DNA of 12,651 nucleotides from Flavobacteriaceae bacterium (GTDB taxonomy: Bacteria > Bacteroidota > Bacteroidia > Flavobacteriales > Flavobacteriaceae), in NCBI GenBank assembly GCA_013003145.1, contig JABDLH010000108.1, positions 1-12,651 of the forward strand, in the 5' to 3' direction. The position numbers and the translations under genes are program-made. The notes under the pieces are model-generated. The model was not told where the DNA came from, did no database searches, and saw nothing but the letters and a program-made list of their open reading frames with translations. Positions 1 through 6,356 of this stretch are shown piece after piece (positions within the stretch are counted from its first letter, which is position 1; each line of letters opens with the position of its first letter).

Positions 1-2037
1 ATCCGGCCCTACTTCCATATCGATCAGGTTGTTTAATGATATATTCGGGGCAAAAGGCTCCATTTTCTTGAAGGGTCCGTCCTCGAATAAACTAACGGCC
101 TTCATCCAGCCCCTCATCCATTCATAGATGATGACCTTGCCGTCATAGTATTCGGGTAATGCATTTTTTCCTTTATAAAGATCGTTGTAATAAACAGGAC
201 CCGCCATAGCATTTCGTCCCCCGCTACCCACCTGTGGAAAGGCAGCGAATTCCGCATAAGGATAATAGACATAGGCAGGCTGAGCTTCCGGTAGCACCTG
301 CAGGCCTGTATTATTCCTGGAGTTATTCACCGGCAGTGCGGGATCAAATGCCTCACCGCTTTCCCCGGTAGCGTAATTATAATCCAAATAAGGTTGGTTA
401 TCACCAATAAATAAGGGCCAGCCAAAGTTTCCTGCTTTACGCGCCTGGTTCATCTCGTCATAACCCCTAGGTCCCCTGGTGGCCAAGCTATCAACCTGGG
501 CGTCCGGGCCGACATCTCCCCAATAAACATATCCATTCTTGGGGTCTACAGAGATCCGATAAGGATTCCTGTGACCCATGGTGTATATCTCCGGCCGCGT
601 CTTCTCTGTTCCTTGCGGGAACAGGTTTCCTTTGGGGATGCTATAACTCCCGTCTTCCTCAACTTTAATACGTAATATCTTACCACGAAGGTCATTCGTA
701 TTGCCGGAGGTACGACGCGCATCATATTGTTCATGCCCCGGCTCATCATTCAGAGGGGCATAGCCGTTATTGACGTATGCAGCGCCCTTCTCATTAAAAG
801 GGGTCGAATTATCACCGGTAGAGAGATACAACAACTCATCGGGGCCAAAAGCAATAGATCCGCCGGTGTGGCAGCAGATCTCACGCTGACTTTCCACTTC
901 CAGGATTATTTGTTCTGTATCCAAACGGAATTCCCCGTCCTGGAATTTAAAACGCGACAATCGATTCACCCATTTGCTCCCAGAGGGAGCATAATAGAGG
1001 TAAATCCAATGATTTTCAGCGAAATTCGGGTCTTTCTGCAGCCCCATCAGGCCTTCTTCGGCATTAACACCCGGGGTTTCCAAAGTCTTGTGGTACACAT
1101 CTAACAAAGCTACTTGGGATAATGTTCCAAGCTCCTTATTATAGTGCATCACTTCTCCCCTTCGCTGGGCAACCAGAACGTCCCCGTTGGGAAGTACGGC
1201 CATCTCTGTAGGTTCAAAAAACTCACCGGTCACTAAGGGCACTTTGGTGAAACGTTCTTCTTCCGGGGGAAATTCACTACTTGCATTAGTTATATCCGGC
1301 TCAAGATTATCTCCAATGGCATATTGAATACCCCCCAGAAGGTGTTGCAGGAACAAAGGATCCTTATAACTTTCTTCGGTATGGCCCAGGGCCGTGTAAA
1401 ATGATCTTCCACCATCGTATTCATGGTACCAACTCATAGGGTGAACATCACCATTGGTCCCACCTTCGTAAGTGCTTTCATCTACGGTCATCAGGATATT
1501 GATATCCGGGTTGATATCCTTAAAGTTATAGAGTTCATCTGTCCTGGTCCATGTACTGTCCTTAAAAAATGAAGTGGCCGGAAAGTCTCTGTTCTTCACT
1601 ATGAAATCTGCAGTCGGAGTCCCGCTGGGATGGCTTTCAAAATACCCACCAACAAGTCGTCCATACCACTTCCAGTCGTATTCGGTATCAGTTGCAGCAT
1701 GAACTCCTACAAAACCACCCCCGGATTGGATATAGCGCTCAAAGCCTGCTTCCTGCCGGTGGTTGAGTACGTTCCCTGTCGTATTTAGAAAAACGATGGC
1801 CGCATAGTTGTTTAAAGAGTCTGACTCAAAAATTGCGGCATTCGTAGTGGTGTCCACGGTAAACGAATGTTCCTTCCCTAATTTGCCAATGGCCTTGACC
1901 CCGTTGGGTATTGAAGCGTGTACAAATCCAAGGGTTTTAGAAAACACCAGTACTTTGGGATCACCCTTGCGTTGCCGGTCACATGCGTTAAAAATAGAGA
2001 GGACCATCAGGCCGATCAGGAAAGACTTAAATTTCAT
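1..2037 (-). CDS. ThuA-like domain / PQQ-type sugar dehydrogenase fusion lipoprotein (3' end outside window)
   Basis: 679 codons are open from ATG at 2037 to the left edge, so the C-terminus is missing. The first 19 residues form a lipoprotein signal with lipobox FNAC (Cys19), which predicts an envelope-anchored protein. Residues about 28-245 match the ThuA-like, glutamine-amidotransferase-fold domain (GGGFVGVHAATDTE around His113; SWYHEYDGGRSFYTALGHT). From about residue 263 a glucose/sorbosone dehydrogenase beta-propeller begins (FFEPTEMAVLPNGDVLVAQR, EEGLMGLQKDPNF). His390 in CCHTGGSIAFGP aligns with the catalytic base region of soluble PQQ glucose dehydrogenases, and GHRNPYR (489-495), YWGDVGPD and NFGWP (around Trp540) are further family signatures. 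Two adjacent cysteines, 388-389, precede the histidine. Relatives are often above 1000 residues, with a carbohydrate-binding or cytochrome c domain at the C-terminus; whether this one has them cannot be seen. The likely role is oxidation of a sugar outside the inner membrane; the substrate is unknown. Confidence 0.9.
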   Translation of the reverse strand, partial: MKFKSFLIGLMVLSIFNACDRQRKGDPKVLVFSKTLGFVHASIPNGVKAIGKLGKEHSFTVDTTTNAAIFESDSLNNYAAIVFLNTTGNVLNHRQEAGFERYIQSGGGFVGVHAATDTEYDWKWYGRLVGGYFESHPSGTPTADFIVKNRDFPATSFFKDSTWTRTDELYNFKDINPDINILMTVDESTYEGGTNGDVHPMSWYHEYDGGRSFYTALGHTEESYKDPLFLQHLLGGIQYAIGDNLEPDITNASSEFPPEEERFTKVPLVTGEFFEPTEMAVLPNGDVLVAQRRGEVMHYNKELGTLSQVALLDVYHKTLETPGVNAEEGLMGLQKDPNFAENHWIYLYYAPSGSKWVNRLSRFKFQDGEFRLDTEQIILEVESQREICCHTGGSIAFGPDELLYLSTGDNSTPFNEKGAAYVNNGYAPLNDEPGHEQYDARRTSGNTNDLRGKILRIKVEEDGSYSIPKGNLFPQGTEKTRPEIYTMGHRNPYRISVDPKNGYVYWGDVGPDAQVDSLATRGPRGYDEMNQARKAGNFGWPLFIGDNQPYLDYNYATGESGEAFDPALPVNNSRNNTGLQVLPEAQPAYVYYPYAEFAAFPQVGSGGRNAMAGPVYYNDLYKGKNALPEYYDGKVIIYEWMRGWMKAVSLFEDGPFKKMEPFAPNISLNNLIDMEVGPD

Positions 2038-2061
2038 CGTATTGCGATTTTGAAGAAGCTT

Positions 2062-2069
2062 TAAAGATA
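2062..2069 (-). promoter_or_regulatory. Possible -7 box for the ThuA/dehydrogenase gene
   Basis: On the minus strand this reads TATCTTTA, seven of eight matches to the Bacteroidetes TAnnTTTG element, 24 bases before the start codon. No TTG lies at the expected 19-20 base distance upstream (the nearest is 26 bases away), so support is weak. Confidence 0.3.
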
Positions 2070-2190
2070 CGATTTTCAGCACCCGCTGATGACACCAATT
2101 TTTTCAGATAAGCAACCAATTTATTCTATTGAATTCGTTCAGAGAATAGATTTAGCAGTAGGCTGAATTCTTAAAACAATCATTGGTTTG

Positions 2191-2222
2191 TTTGACAACG
2201 CCTCTTAAAAAGTGTAACTTTA
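2191..2222 (+). promoter_or_regulatory. Bacteroidetes-type promoter of sodC
   Basis: TTTG at 2191-2194 is followed after 20 bases by TAACTTTA at 2215-2222, which differs from the TAnnTTTG consensus only in the last base. Transcription would start near 2229, giving a leader of under 20 bases before the ATG at 2246. This placement also argues against using the further upstream in-frame ATG at 2183, which would precede the promoter. Confidence 0.55.
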
Positions 2223-2245
2223 AATTTCTAACAAAACCTGAAAAA

Positions 2246-2827
2246 ATGAAAACACTAAGAGTACTGATAGCAGGCCTGTTCCTGTTCTTAACCTATCAAT
2301 GTAAAGAAGACAAAAAAGATAAAGATGGAGCTTCTGAGGATATGGAAGTGAAAAAAGAAGAAGTGATCAAAGAAGTTAAAGTGGTTAAATTCACTATGGA
2401 ACCAAAGAGTGATAGTGATGTAAAAGGTGATGTCACCTTCAGGGAAGAAGAAGGGAAGGTCATGATGACCGCAAACCTGAGCGGTCTTTCCGAGGGAGAA
2501 CACGCTATACACATCCATGAAAATGCAGATTGTTCTGCTGATGACGGTTCTTCTGCCGGGGGACACTGGAACCCAACTGCGGAGCCTCATGGAAAATGGG
2601 GGGCCGAAGAAGGTTTCCACAGGGGCGACATAGGGAATTTCACTGCGGATGCAGAAGGAAATGCCACGGTAGAATTTTCTACCGAAATGTGGTGCCTTGG
2701 TTGCGAGGATGAAACCAAAAACCTGATGGGAAAAGCCGTAATTGTTCACCAGGGAACAGATGACTTTACCTCCCAGCCCAGTGGAGCTGCCGGAGCGCGT
2801 GTAAGTTGTACGGGAATTATACAATAA
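2246..2827 (+). CDS. sodC: Lipoprotein Cu/Zn superoxide dismutase
   Basis: A 193-residue protein that should convert superoxide to hydrogen peroxide and oxygen in the envelope. The ATG at 2246 is chosen because it opens a compact signal peptide with Cys19 in LTYQC, whereas the ATG at 2183 would add 21 unlikely residues. A highly charged Lys/Glu/Asp linker (20-48) separates the anchor from the enzyme. All metal ligands are visible: copper His89, His91, His107, His168; zinc His107, His115, His125, Asp128 (GFHRGDIGNF). Arg185 is the substrate-guiding arginine, and Cys96 and Cys188 can form the family disulfide. An extra CxxC (Cys150, Cys153 in WCLGCED) is not part of the classical set. It appears to be a single-gene unit with its own promoter and terminator, and it lies just before an ECF sigma/anti-sigma pair. 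Confidence 0.95.
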   Translation: MKTLRVLIAGLFLFLTYQCKEDKKDKDGASEDMEVKKEEVIKEVKVVKFTMEPKSDSDVKGDVTFREEEGKVMMTANLSGLSEGEHAIHIHENADCSADDGSSAGGHWNPTAEPHGKWGAEEGFHRGDIGNFTADAEGNATVEFSTEMWCLGCEDETKNLMGKAVIVHQGTDDFTSQPSGAAGARVSCTGIIQ

Positions 2828-2847
2828 ACCGCATTTACCGAATTATT

Positions 2848-2876
2848 AAAGCTGCCTTTTGGGCAGCTTTTTTTAT
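2848..2876 (+). terminator. Intrinsic terminator after sodC
   Basis: A perfect 9-base stem AAAGCTGCC/GGCAGCTTT (2848-2856 with 2862-2870), loop TTTTG, runs straight into a T tract (2868-2874). It ends only about 20 bases before the next start codon at 2898. Confidence 0.9.
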
Positions 2877-2897
2877 ATATTTAGTGAAAATTTGCTA

Positions 2898-3440
2898 ATG
2901 GAATTAGAATTGCTGGTACAGCGTTTCCAGGAAAAAGACCGAAAGGCTTTTGAAAAACTGTACGAAATGTACCATATCAATATACACGGTGTGATACACA
3001 CTATAGTCCGCGATAAAGAACTAGCAGAAGAACTTGCACAGGATGTCTTCATTAAGATCTGGAATAATGCGGATAGTTATAACTCTACAAAAGGACGGTT
3101 TTTTACCTGGATCCTGAATATAGCCCGCAATACCGCTATCGATGAACTACGTTCCAGGAACTATAAGAACTTAAAAAAGAACCTTTCGGCCGATTACTTC
3201 GTAGGTATCCTGGAAAGGCCTGATTCAGAGGAAACAGAAGCCCCGGATACAAAAGGATTAAAAAAATTAGTCAAGGGGTTGAAGGAGAAATGCATTGAGC
3301 TTATCGAGCTGCTGTATTTTAAGGGGTATACCCAGAAAGATGCCTCCGAAGAATTAAAAATACCTTTGGGCACCGTTAAAACAAGGAATAGGAACTGCAT
3401 CTCTCAATTGAGAGACAATATTGATTTGGAATGGATATAG
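2898..3440 (+). CDS. ECF-subfamily RNA polymerase sigma factor
   Basis: A 180-residue alternative sigma factor with only regions 2 and 4. Region 2 spans about 18-86 (AFEKLYEMYHINIHGVI, ELAEELAQDVFIKIW, GRFFTWILNIARNTAIDELR). Region 4 spans about 124-174 with the helix-turn-helix GYTQKDASEELKIPLGTVKT. The ATG at 2898 was preferred to the in-frame ATG at 2859 because the latter lies inside the sodC terminator and would add a 13-residue extension foreign to the family. The stop overlaps the start of the anti-sigma gene by 10 bases, a usual sign of translational coupling. No convincing promoter was found; a TATATTTA at 2876-2883 overlaps the terminator tail but would leave almost no leader. It is likely held at the membrane by the next gene product. 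Target genes are unknown. Confidence 0.92.
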   Translation: MELELLVQRFQEKDRKAFEKLYEMYHINIHGVIHTIVRDKELAEELAQDVFIKIWNNADSYNSTKGRFFTWILNIARNTAIDELRSRNYKNLKKNLSADYFVGILERPDSEETEAPDTKGLKKLVKGLKEKCIELIELLYFKGYTQKDASEELKIPLGTVKTRNRNCISQLRDNIDLEWI

Positions 3441-4234
3441 AAAAATATATTTCGTCCGGGATACTGGAACTCTATGTTGCCGGCCTGCTTACAGAGGCCG
3501 AGAACAAAGAGGTATCTGAGTACGCCAAGTCTCACCCTGAAATTGAACGGGAGATCAGGGCCATTGAAGCCAGCGTATTGGCACTGAGTAAAGCAGCTTC
3601 CCCGGGACTTAGTGAAAAAAGTAAGCTGGATCAACTCTGGCTGAAAATAGATGGCAATGATAAAAGCAGGGTGGTAGAATTAAGGCAGCCCCGAAGGAAC
3701 TGGTTTGCATATTCCGGGTGGGCAGCTGCCGCTGTACTCCTCGTAGGCCTGTGGTGGGTCTATAACCAAAACCAGGAGTTGCGTACAGATATGCAGACAA
3801 GGGTTGATGAAGTTCAGCAATTGGAAAACCAGATCGAAGAGGCTCGGTATTCCCTAACCCAAACACAAGAATTATTTAATTCACTCCGGGACAAAGATGT
3901 CACCATAGTTCCACTAAGCGGGCAGGAAGTGGCCCCTGATGCCTATGCAAGGGCGTATTGGAAAAAAGATACACAACAGGTATATATAGACGCCCAGGGA
4001 CTACCGGAACCTCCACCGGGAATGGTATACCAGGTATGGTCCTTAAAACTGTCTCCACTGACACCGACCAGTATAGGTCTGCTCGATTCATTTGCAACGG
4101 ATGATAACAAGGTATTCGTACTTGAAAATGCGAACGAATCTGAAGCCTTTGGTATCACCCTGGAACCGGCAGGTGGTAGTGAAACCCCAACTTTAGAACA
4201 ATTGTATACCCTGGGAGCGGTAGCCGCCTCCTGA
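3431..4234 (+). CDS. RskA-type membrane anti-sigma factor
   Basis: A 267-residue protein with the layout of RskA-family anti-sigma factors. The cytoplasmic N-terminal part (1-88) begins DIEKYISSGILELYVAGLLT, which resembles the sigma-binding anti-sigma domain. One membrane helix spans about 92-111 (AYSGWAAAAVLLVGLWWV). A Gln/Glu-rich stretch (113-150) looks like a coiled coil. The C-terminal extracytoplasmic RskA domain spans about 155-262 (AYWKKDTQQVYIDAQGLPEPPPGMVYQVW). There is no cysteine anywhere, so it is not a zinc-binding redox anti-sigma factor; release by regulated proteolysis is the more likely route (inference). The gene starts inside the sigma factor reading frame and ends 22 bases from the convergent glycosyltransferase gene. 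Confidence 0.88.
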   Translation: MDIEKYISSGILELYVAGLLTEAENKEVSEYAKSHPEIEREIRAIEASVLALSKAASPGLSEKSKLDQLWLKIDGNDKSRVVELRQPRRNWFAYSGWAAAAVLLVGLWWVYNQNQELRTDMQTRVDEVQQLENQIEEARYSLTQTQELFNSLRDKDVTIVPLSGQEVAPDAYARAYWKKDTQQVYIDAQGLPEPPPGMVYQVWSLKLSPLTPTSIGLLDSFATDDNKVFVLENANESEAFGITLEPAGGSETPTLEQLYTLGAVAAS

Positions 4235-4256
4235 TCAGGATAAAGTTTTTCTAGGC

Positions 4257-4985
4257 TTATTCATTCGAGGCATGTAGTGGTTTATGATAATTTGTTTTCA
4301 GCATAAAATCGTGTATGCCCTTCAGTCGGCGTGCCGGGGTGCCCAGGCGGAACAATATTACCAGGATCAAATTGGTAAGGTTGATCTTCAGGTAGGAATT
4401 CTGTTCATATTTCCGGGCAGAGACCAACAGGTCATTTTTGATGATGGTATAGGCCACCCCTCTTTGCTTCATTCTTTTGAAAAACTCAAAGTCTTCCATC
4501 AATACCTGGTCAGGATCAAATTTGCCTAGTTCTTTAAAAAGCTTCTTACGGATAAAAAGACATTGATCTCCACCCCCGGTGAAAAGCCCATCCTTCCCCG
4601 TAAAGCTTGCGTTCACCTTAAGGAGTTTATTTTCCGAATTAAATCTATAAGAGAAAAATCCTGCCTCGAACCCATTATCCAAGGCCTCCTTTATATTATG
4701 GAGGAACTCCCCTGGTGGACGGACGTCGGCATGCAGGAAGGCTAACACGTCTCCCACGGCATTTTCAGCACCTTCATTCATCTGCAGGGCCCTGCCGTTA
4801 CCGGCACAGCGAATGACCTTGAATTGGTCTTTCAATTGAATTTCCCGGGGATACGGAGCTGATGTTGCAGATAAAGCCACGATGACCTCCACAAAACCGT
4901 CCGGCGAATGTAGATGCTCAAGATATGGCAAAAGTTCATCCAGGTTGGCATTCTCGTTATGGGCGGGTATTATTATGCTGATCAT
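4257..4985 (-). CDS. Family 2 glycosyltransferase, TIGR04283-like (arsenosugar-associated group)
   Basis: A 242-residue GT-A fold enzyme that would transfer a sugar from an activated donor. ISIIIPAHNENANLDELLPYL (2-22) is the usual family 2 opening. GNGRALQMNEGA (62-73), GDVLAFLHADVRPP (78-91) with an HAD in the place of the metal-binding DxD, GGGDQCLFIRKKLF (137-150) and MEDFEFFKRMKQRG (163-176) match the TIGR04283 group, named for its occurrence in arsenosugar gene sets. The first acidic motif, normally DGGS after the second strand, is replaced by VALSATSAP (36-44), so the usual nucleotide-binding aspartate is missing. There is no obvious signal peptide, and the protein is probably cytoplasmic. 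It is divergent from the DUF547 gene. Substrate and any link to arsenic are inference from family naming; no radical SAM partner is in the window. Confidence 0.8.
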   Translation of the reverse strand: MISIIIPAHNENANLDELLPYLEHLHSPDGFVEVIVALSATSAPYPREIQLKDQFKVIRCAGNGRALQMNEGAENAVGDVLAFLHADVRPPGEFLHNIKEALDNGFEAGFFSYRFNSENKLLKVNASFTGKDGLFTGGGDQCLFIRKKLFKELGKFDPDQVLMEDFEFFKRMKQRGVAYTIIKNDLLVSARKYEQNSYLKINLTNLILVILFRLGTPARRLKGIHDFMLKTNYHKPLHASNE

Positions 4986-5134
4986 AGGGAAACAAAGAAT
5001 TTTTAAAAAGTCGAAGTGCAGCCCGGAGAATTACACCTATTTTTATTTTAAAAGTAACGAATTGAATCGCATCACGACCAAAGCAGTACATACGGGATTT
5101 CGTATGCGATAATATACCACAAAACTCTATACCG
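4986..5134. other. Divergent intergenic region between glycosyltransferase and DUF547 genes
   Basis: It must hold the start signals of both genes, but no clear TTTG/TAnnTTTG pair was found on either strand. Two short inverted repeats share one arm: ATCGCAT (5066-5072) with ATGCGAT (5104-5110), and CATACG (5089-5094) with CGTATG (5101-5106). They could be an operator or alternative hairpins, or chance. Confidence 0.4.
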
Positions 5135-5923
5135 ATGAATCTGTTCTTCTTTAGATACGTAATAATCCTCGCAGGGTTTCTGCTTCTTCCGAATGTTACA
5201 TCCACCCAGGTAAGAAATTATAAACAAGTTGATTTTAACCAATTGTCTGAAACCTTTTTACAGCAGATAAAAGCGGGGCAGGATACTGGTGAAATCAGGG
5301 AAGTGCTGGAAAACACCAGTCTTGAGGCTTTGGAGCGAGGCCTGCAGACAGACTCTCAAAAACTTGCCTTTTGGATCAATATATATAACGGGTACATCCA
5401 GGTAATCCTTTCTGACAAGCCGGAATTGTACGACGACAGGAGAAGTTTCTTCGCAGAGGAACAAATCCCGATAGCAGGCAGGATGCTTTCCTTTGCCAAA
5501 ATAGAGCACGGGATCATCAGGAAATCTCAATGGGAGTATGGACTGGGGTATATCCGGAAATGGTTCCCGGATAAATTTGAACGAAAACTACGAGTAGAAG
5601 ACAGGGACTGGCGCATACATTTTGCGTTGAATTGTGGGGCTAAAGATTGTCCGCCTGTCGCCATATACGAACCCGGAAGGTTGGATGCACAATTGGATAA
5701 GAGTAGCGCGCGTTACCTGGATCGAACCACAACCTACCAGGAGGAAACCAAAACAGCAGAAGTTACTACCCTCTTTAAATGGTTCAAAGGTGATTTTGGA
5801 TGTAACAACGGTGTAAAAGAGATCCTGGCAAACTATGACCTTATTCCCATGACAAAGGGCGTAGAACTGAAGTATAAAAACTACGACTGGACCTTAGATC
5901 TCGATAATTTCATCAAGCTGTAA
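5135..5923 (+). CDS. Secreted DUF547-domain protein
   Basis: A 262-residue protein with an N-terminal signal peptide (hydrophobic YVIILAGFLLLPN, cleavage probably near residue 24; no lipobox cysteine), hence exported. The body matches the DUF547 family: AFWINIYNGYIQ around Trp80, KIEHGIIR with Glu124 and His125, and HFALNCGAKDCPP with Cys167 and Cys172. These invariant positions suggest an enzyme or metal- or thiol-dependent site, but the family's reaction is not known to me. The length is normal for the family. The gene is divergent from the TIGR04283-like glycosyltransferase, a pairing I recall as common, and it ends at a hairpin terminator. Confidence 0.85.
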   Translation: MNLFFFRYVIILAGFLLLPNVTSTQVRNYKQVDFNQLSETFLQQIKAGQDTGEIREVLENTSLEALERGLQTDSQKLAFWINIYNGYIQVILSDKPELYDDRRSFFAEEQIPIAGRMLSFAKIEHGIIRKSQWEYGLGYIRKWFPDKFERKLRVEDRDWRIHFALNCGAKDCPPVAIYEPGRLDAQLDKSSARYLDRTTTYQEETKTAEVTTLFKWFKGDFGCNNGVKEILANYDLIPMTKGVELKYKNYDWTLDLDNFIKL

Positions 5924-5932
5924 AACCATTTT

Positions 5933-5964
5933 AAGCCCGGGGTTCGCACCACGGGCTTTAAGTT
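5933..5964 (+). terminator. Probable terminator after the DUF547 gene
   Basis: AAGCCCG (5933-5939) pairs with CGGGCTT (5952-5958), and GGT/ACC can pair within the loop. The stem begins 10 bases after the stop codon and is followed by a T-rich run (TTTAAGTTTT). Confidence 0.65.
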
Positions 5965-5991
5965 TTAAATCTAATGTCTGGGAGAGTAAAA

Positions 5992-6108
5992 TCAGGCTAT
6001 AGGCTCATGTTTTTTAAGGGAGTTCTGTAATGCTTTGTGTGCTGCCCATATTTTGTAGATCACAAAACACATTGCAGCTGACCAGATAAAGAATAATAAA
6101 TACGCCAT
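5992..6108 (-). CDS. Possible 38-residue single-pass membrane peptide
   Basis: From the ATG at 6108 the frame encodes MAYLLFFIWSAAMCFVIYKI and then a basic tail ending KKHEPIA. This gives one hydrophobic helix (about 3-20) with positive residues after it, a plausible small membrane protein. The frame can be extended upstream to 6228, but the added 40 residues look non-coding. No ribosome binding site or good promoter was found, and no family is recognised. It could equally be a chance frame in an AT-rich gap. Confidence 0.3.
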   Translation of the reverse strand: MAYLLFFIWSAAMCFVIYKIWAAHKALQNSLKKHEPIA

Positions 6109-6269
6109 ACACGTTGACTTGGGGGTTAATTCTTTTATAATCAAAATATTAGAGCATATGATCCGCTTTTCGGCGGGTGAATCACATAGCCCTACTATGT
6201 ATTTAAACGTAAAAATTAGGCATTTCATCTATGAAAGCCTAAAAAAAGGTTAAATACTCGTTAAAGTGA

Positions 6270-6299
6270 AAGCGCCGGAACATCTCTGTTCCGGCGCTT
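6270..6299 (-). terminator. Strong hairpin terminator of the TPR gene
   Basis: A perfect 13-base GC-rich stem (AAGCGCCGGAACA, 6270-6282, with its complement 6287-6299) closes a TCTC loop. On the minus strand it is followed by TTTCACTTT, and it stands 57 bases after the TPR stop codon, so it most likely serves that gene set. Confidence 0.75.
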
Positions 6300-6356
6300 A
6301 TCTAAAAAACAACAAACCTCAATCTTCGGCAAGCCTTATACAAGCTACCCTTGACC

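Larger units (their letters stand above)
5924..6356. other. Mostly non-coding stretch of 433 bases
   Basis: Between the DUF547 gene and the end of the TPR gene there are two terminator hairpins (5933-5959 and 6270-6299) and one possible tiny membrane-protein gene on the minus strand (5992-6108). The remaining sequence (about 6109-6268) is AT-rich, with no other supported gene, tRNA-like fold or repeat that I could see. Confidence 0.5.

Noticed and set aside
727..1104. Plus-strand frame of 125 codons opposite the sugar dehydrogenase
   Set aside because: The minus-strand frame is clearly coding here, including the CCHTGG motif; the plus frame has no family resemblance and no start signal.
2288..2824. 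Long minus-strand frame of 178 codons opposite sodC
   Set aside because: It lies wholly over a gene whose metal ligands are all intact, and its product is low-complexity (Phe, His-rich) sequence mirroring the charged linker.
4230..4239. Palindrome CCTGATCAGG at the end of the anti-sigma gene as a terminator
   Set aside because: It has no loop and no adjacent T tract on the proper side, so it cannot form a usual terminator hairpin.
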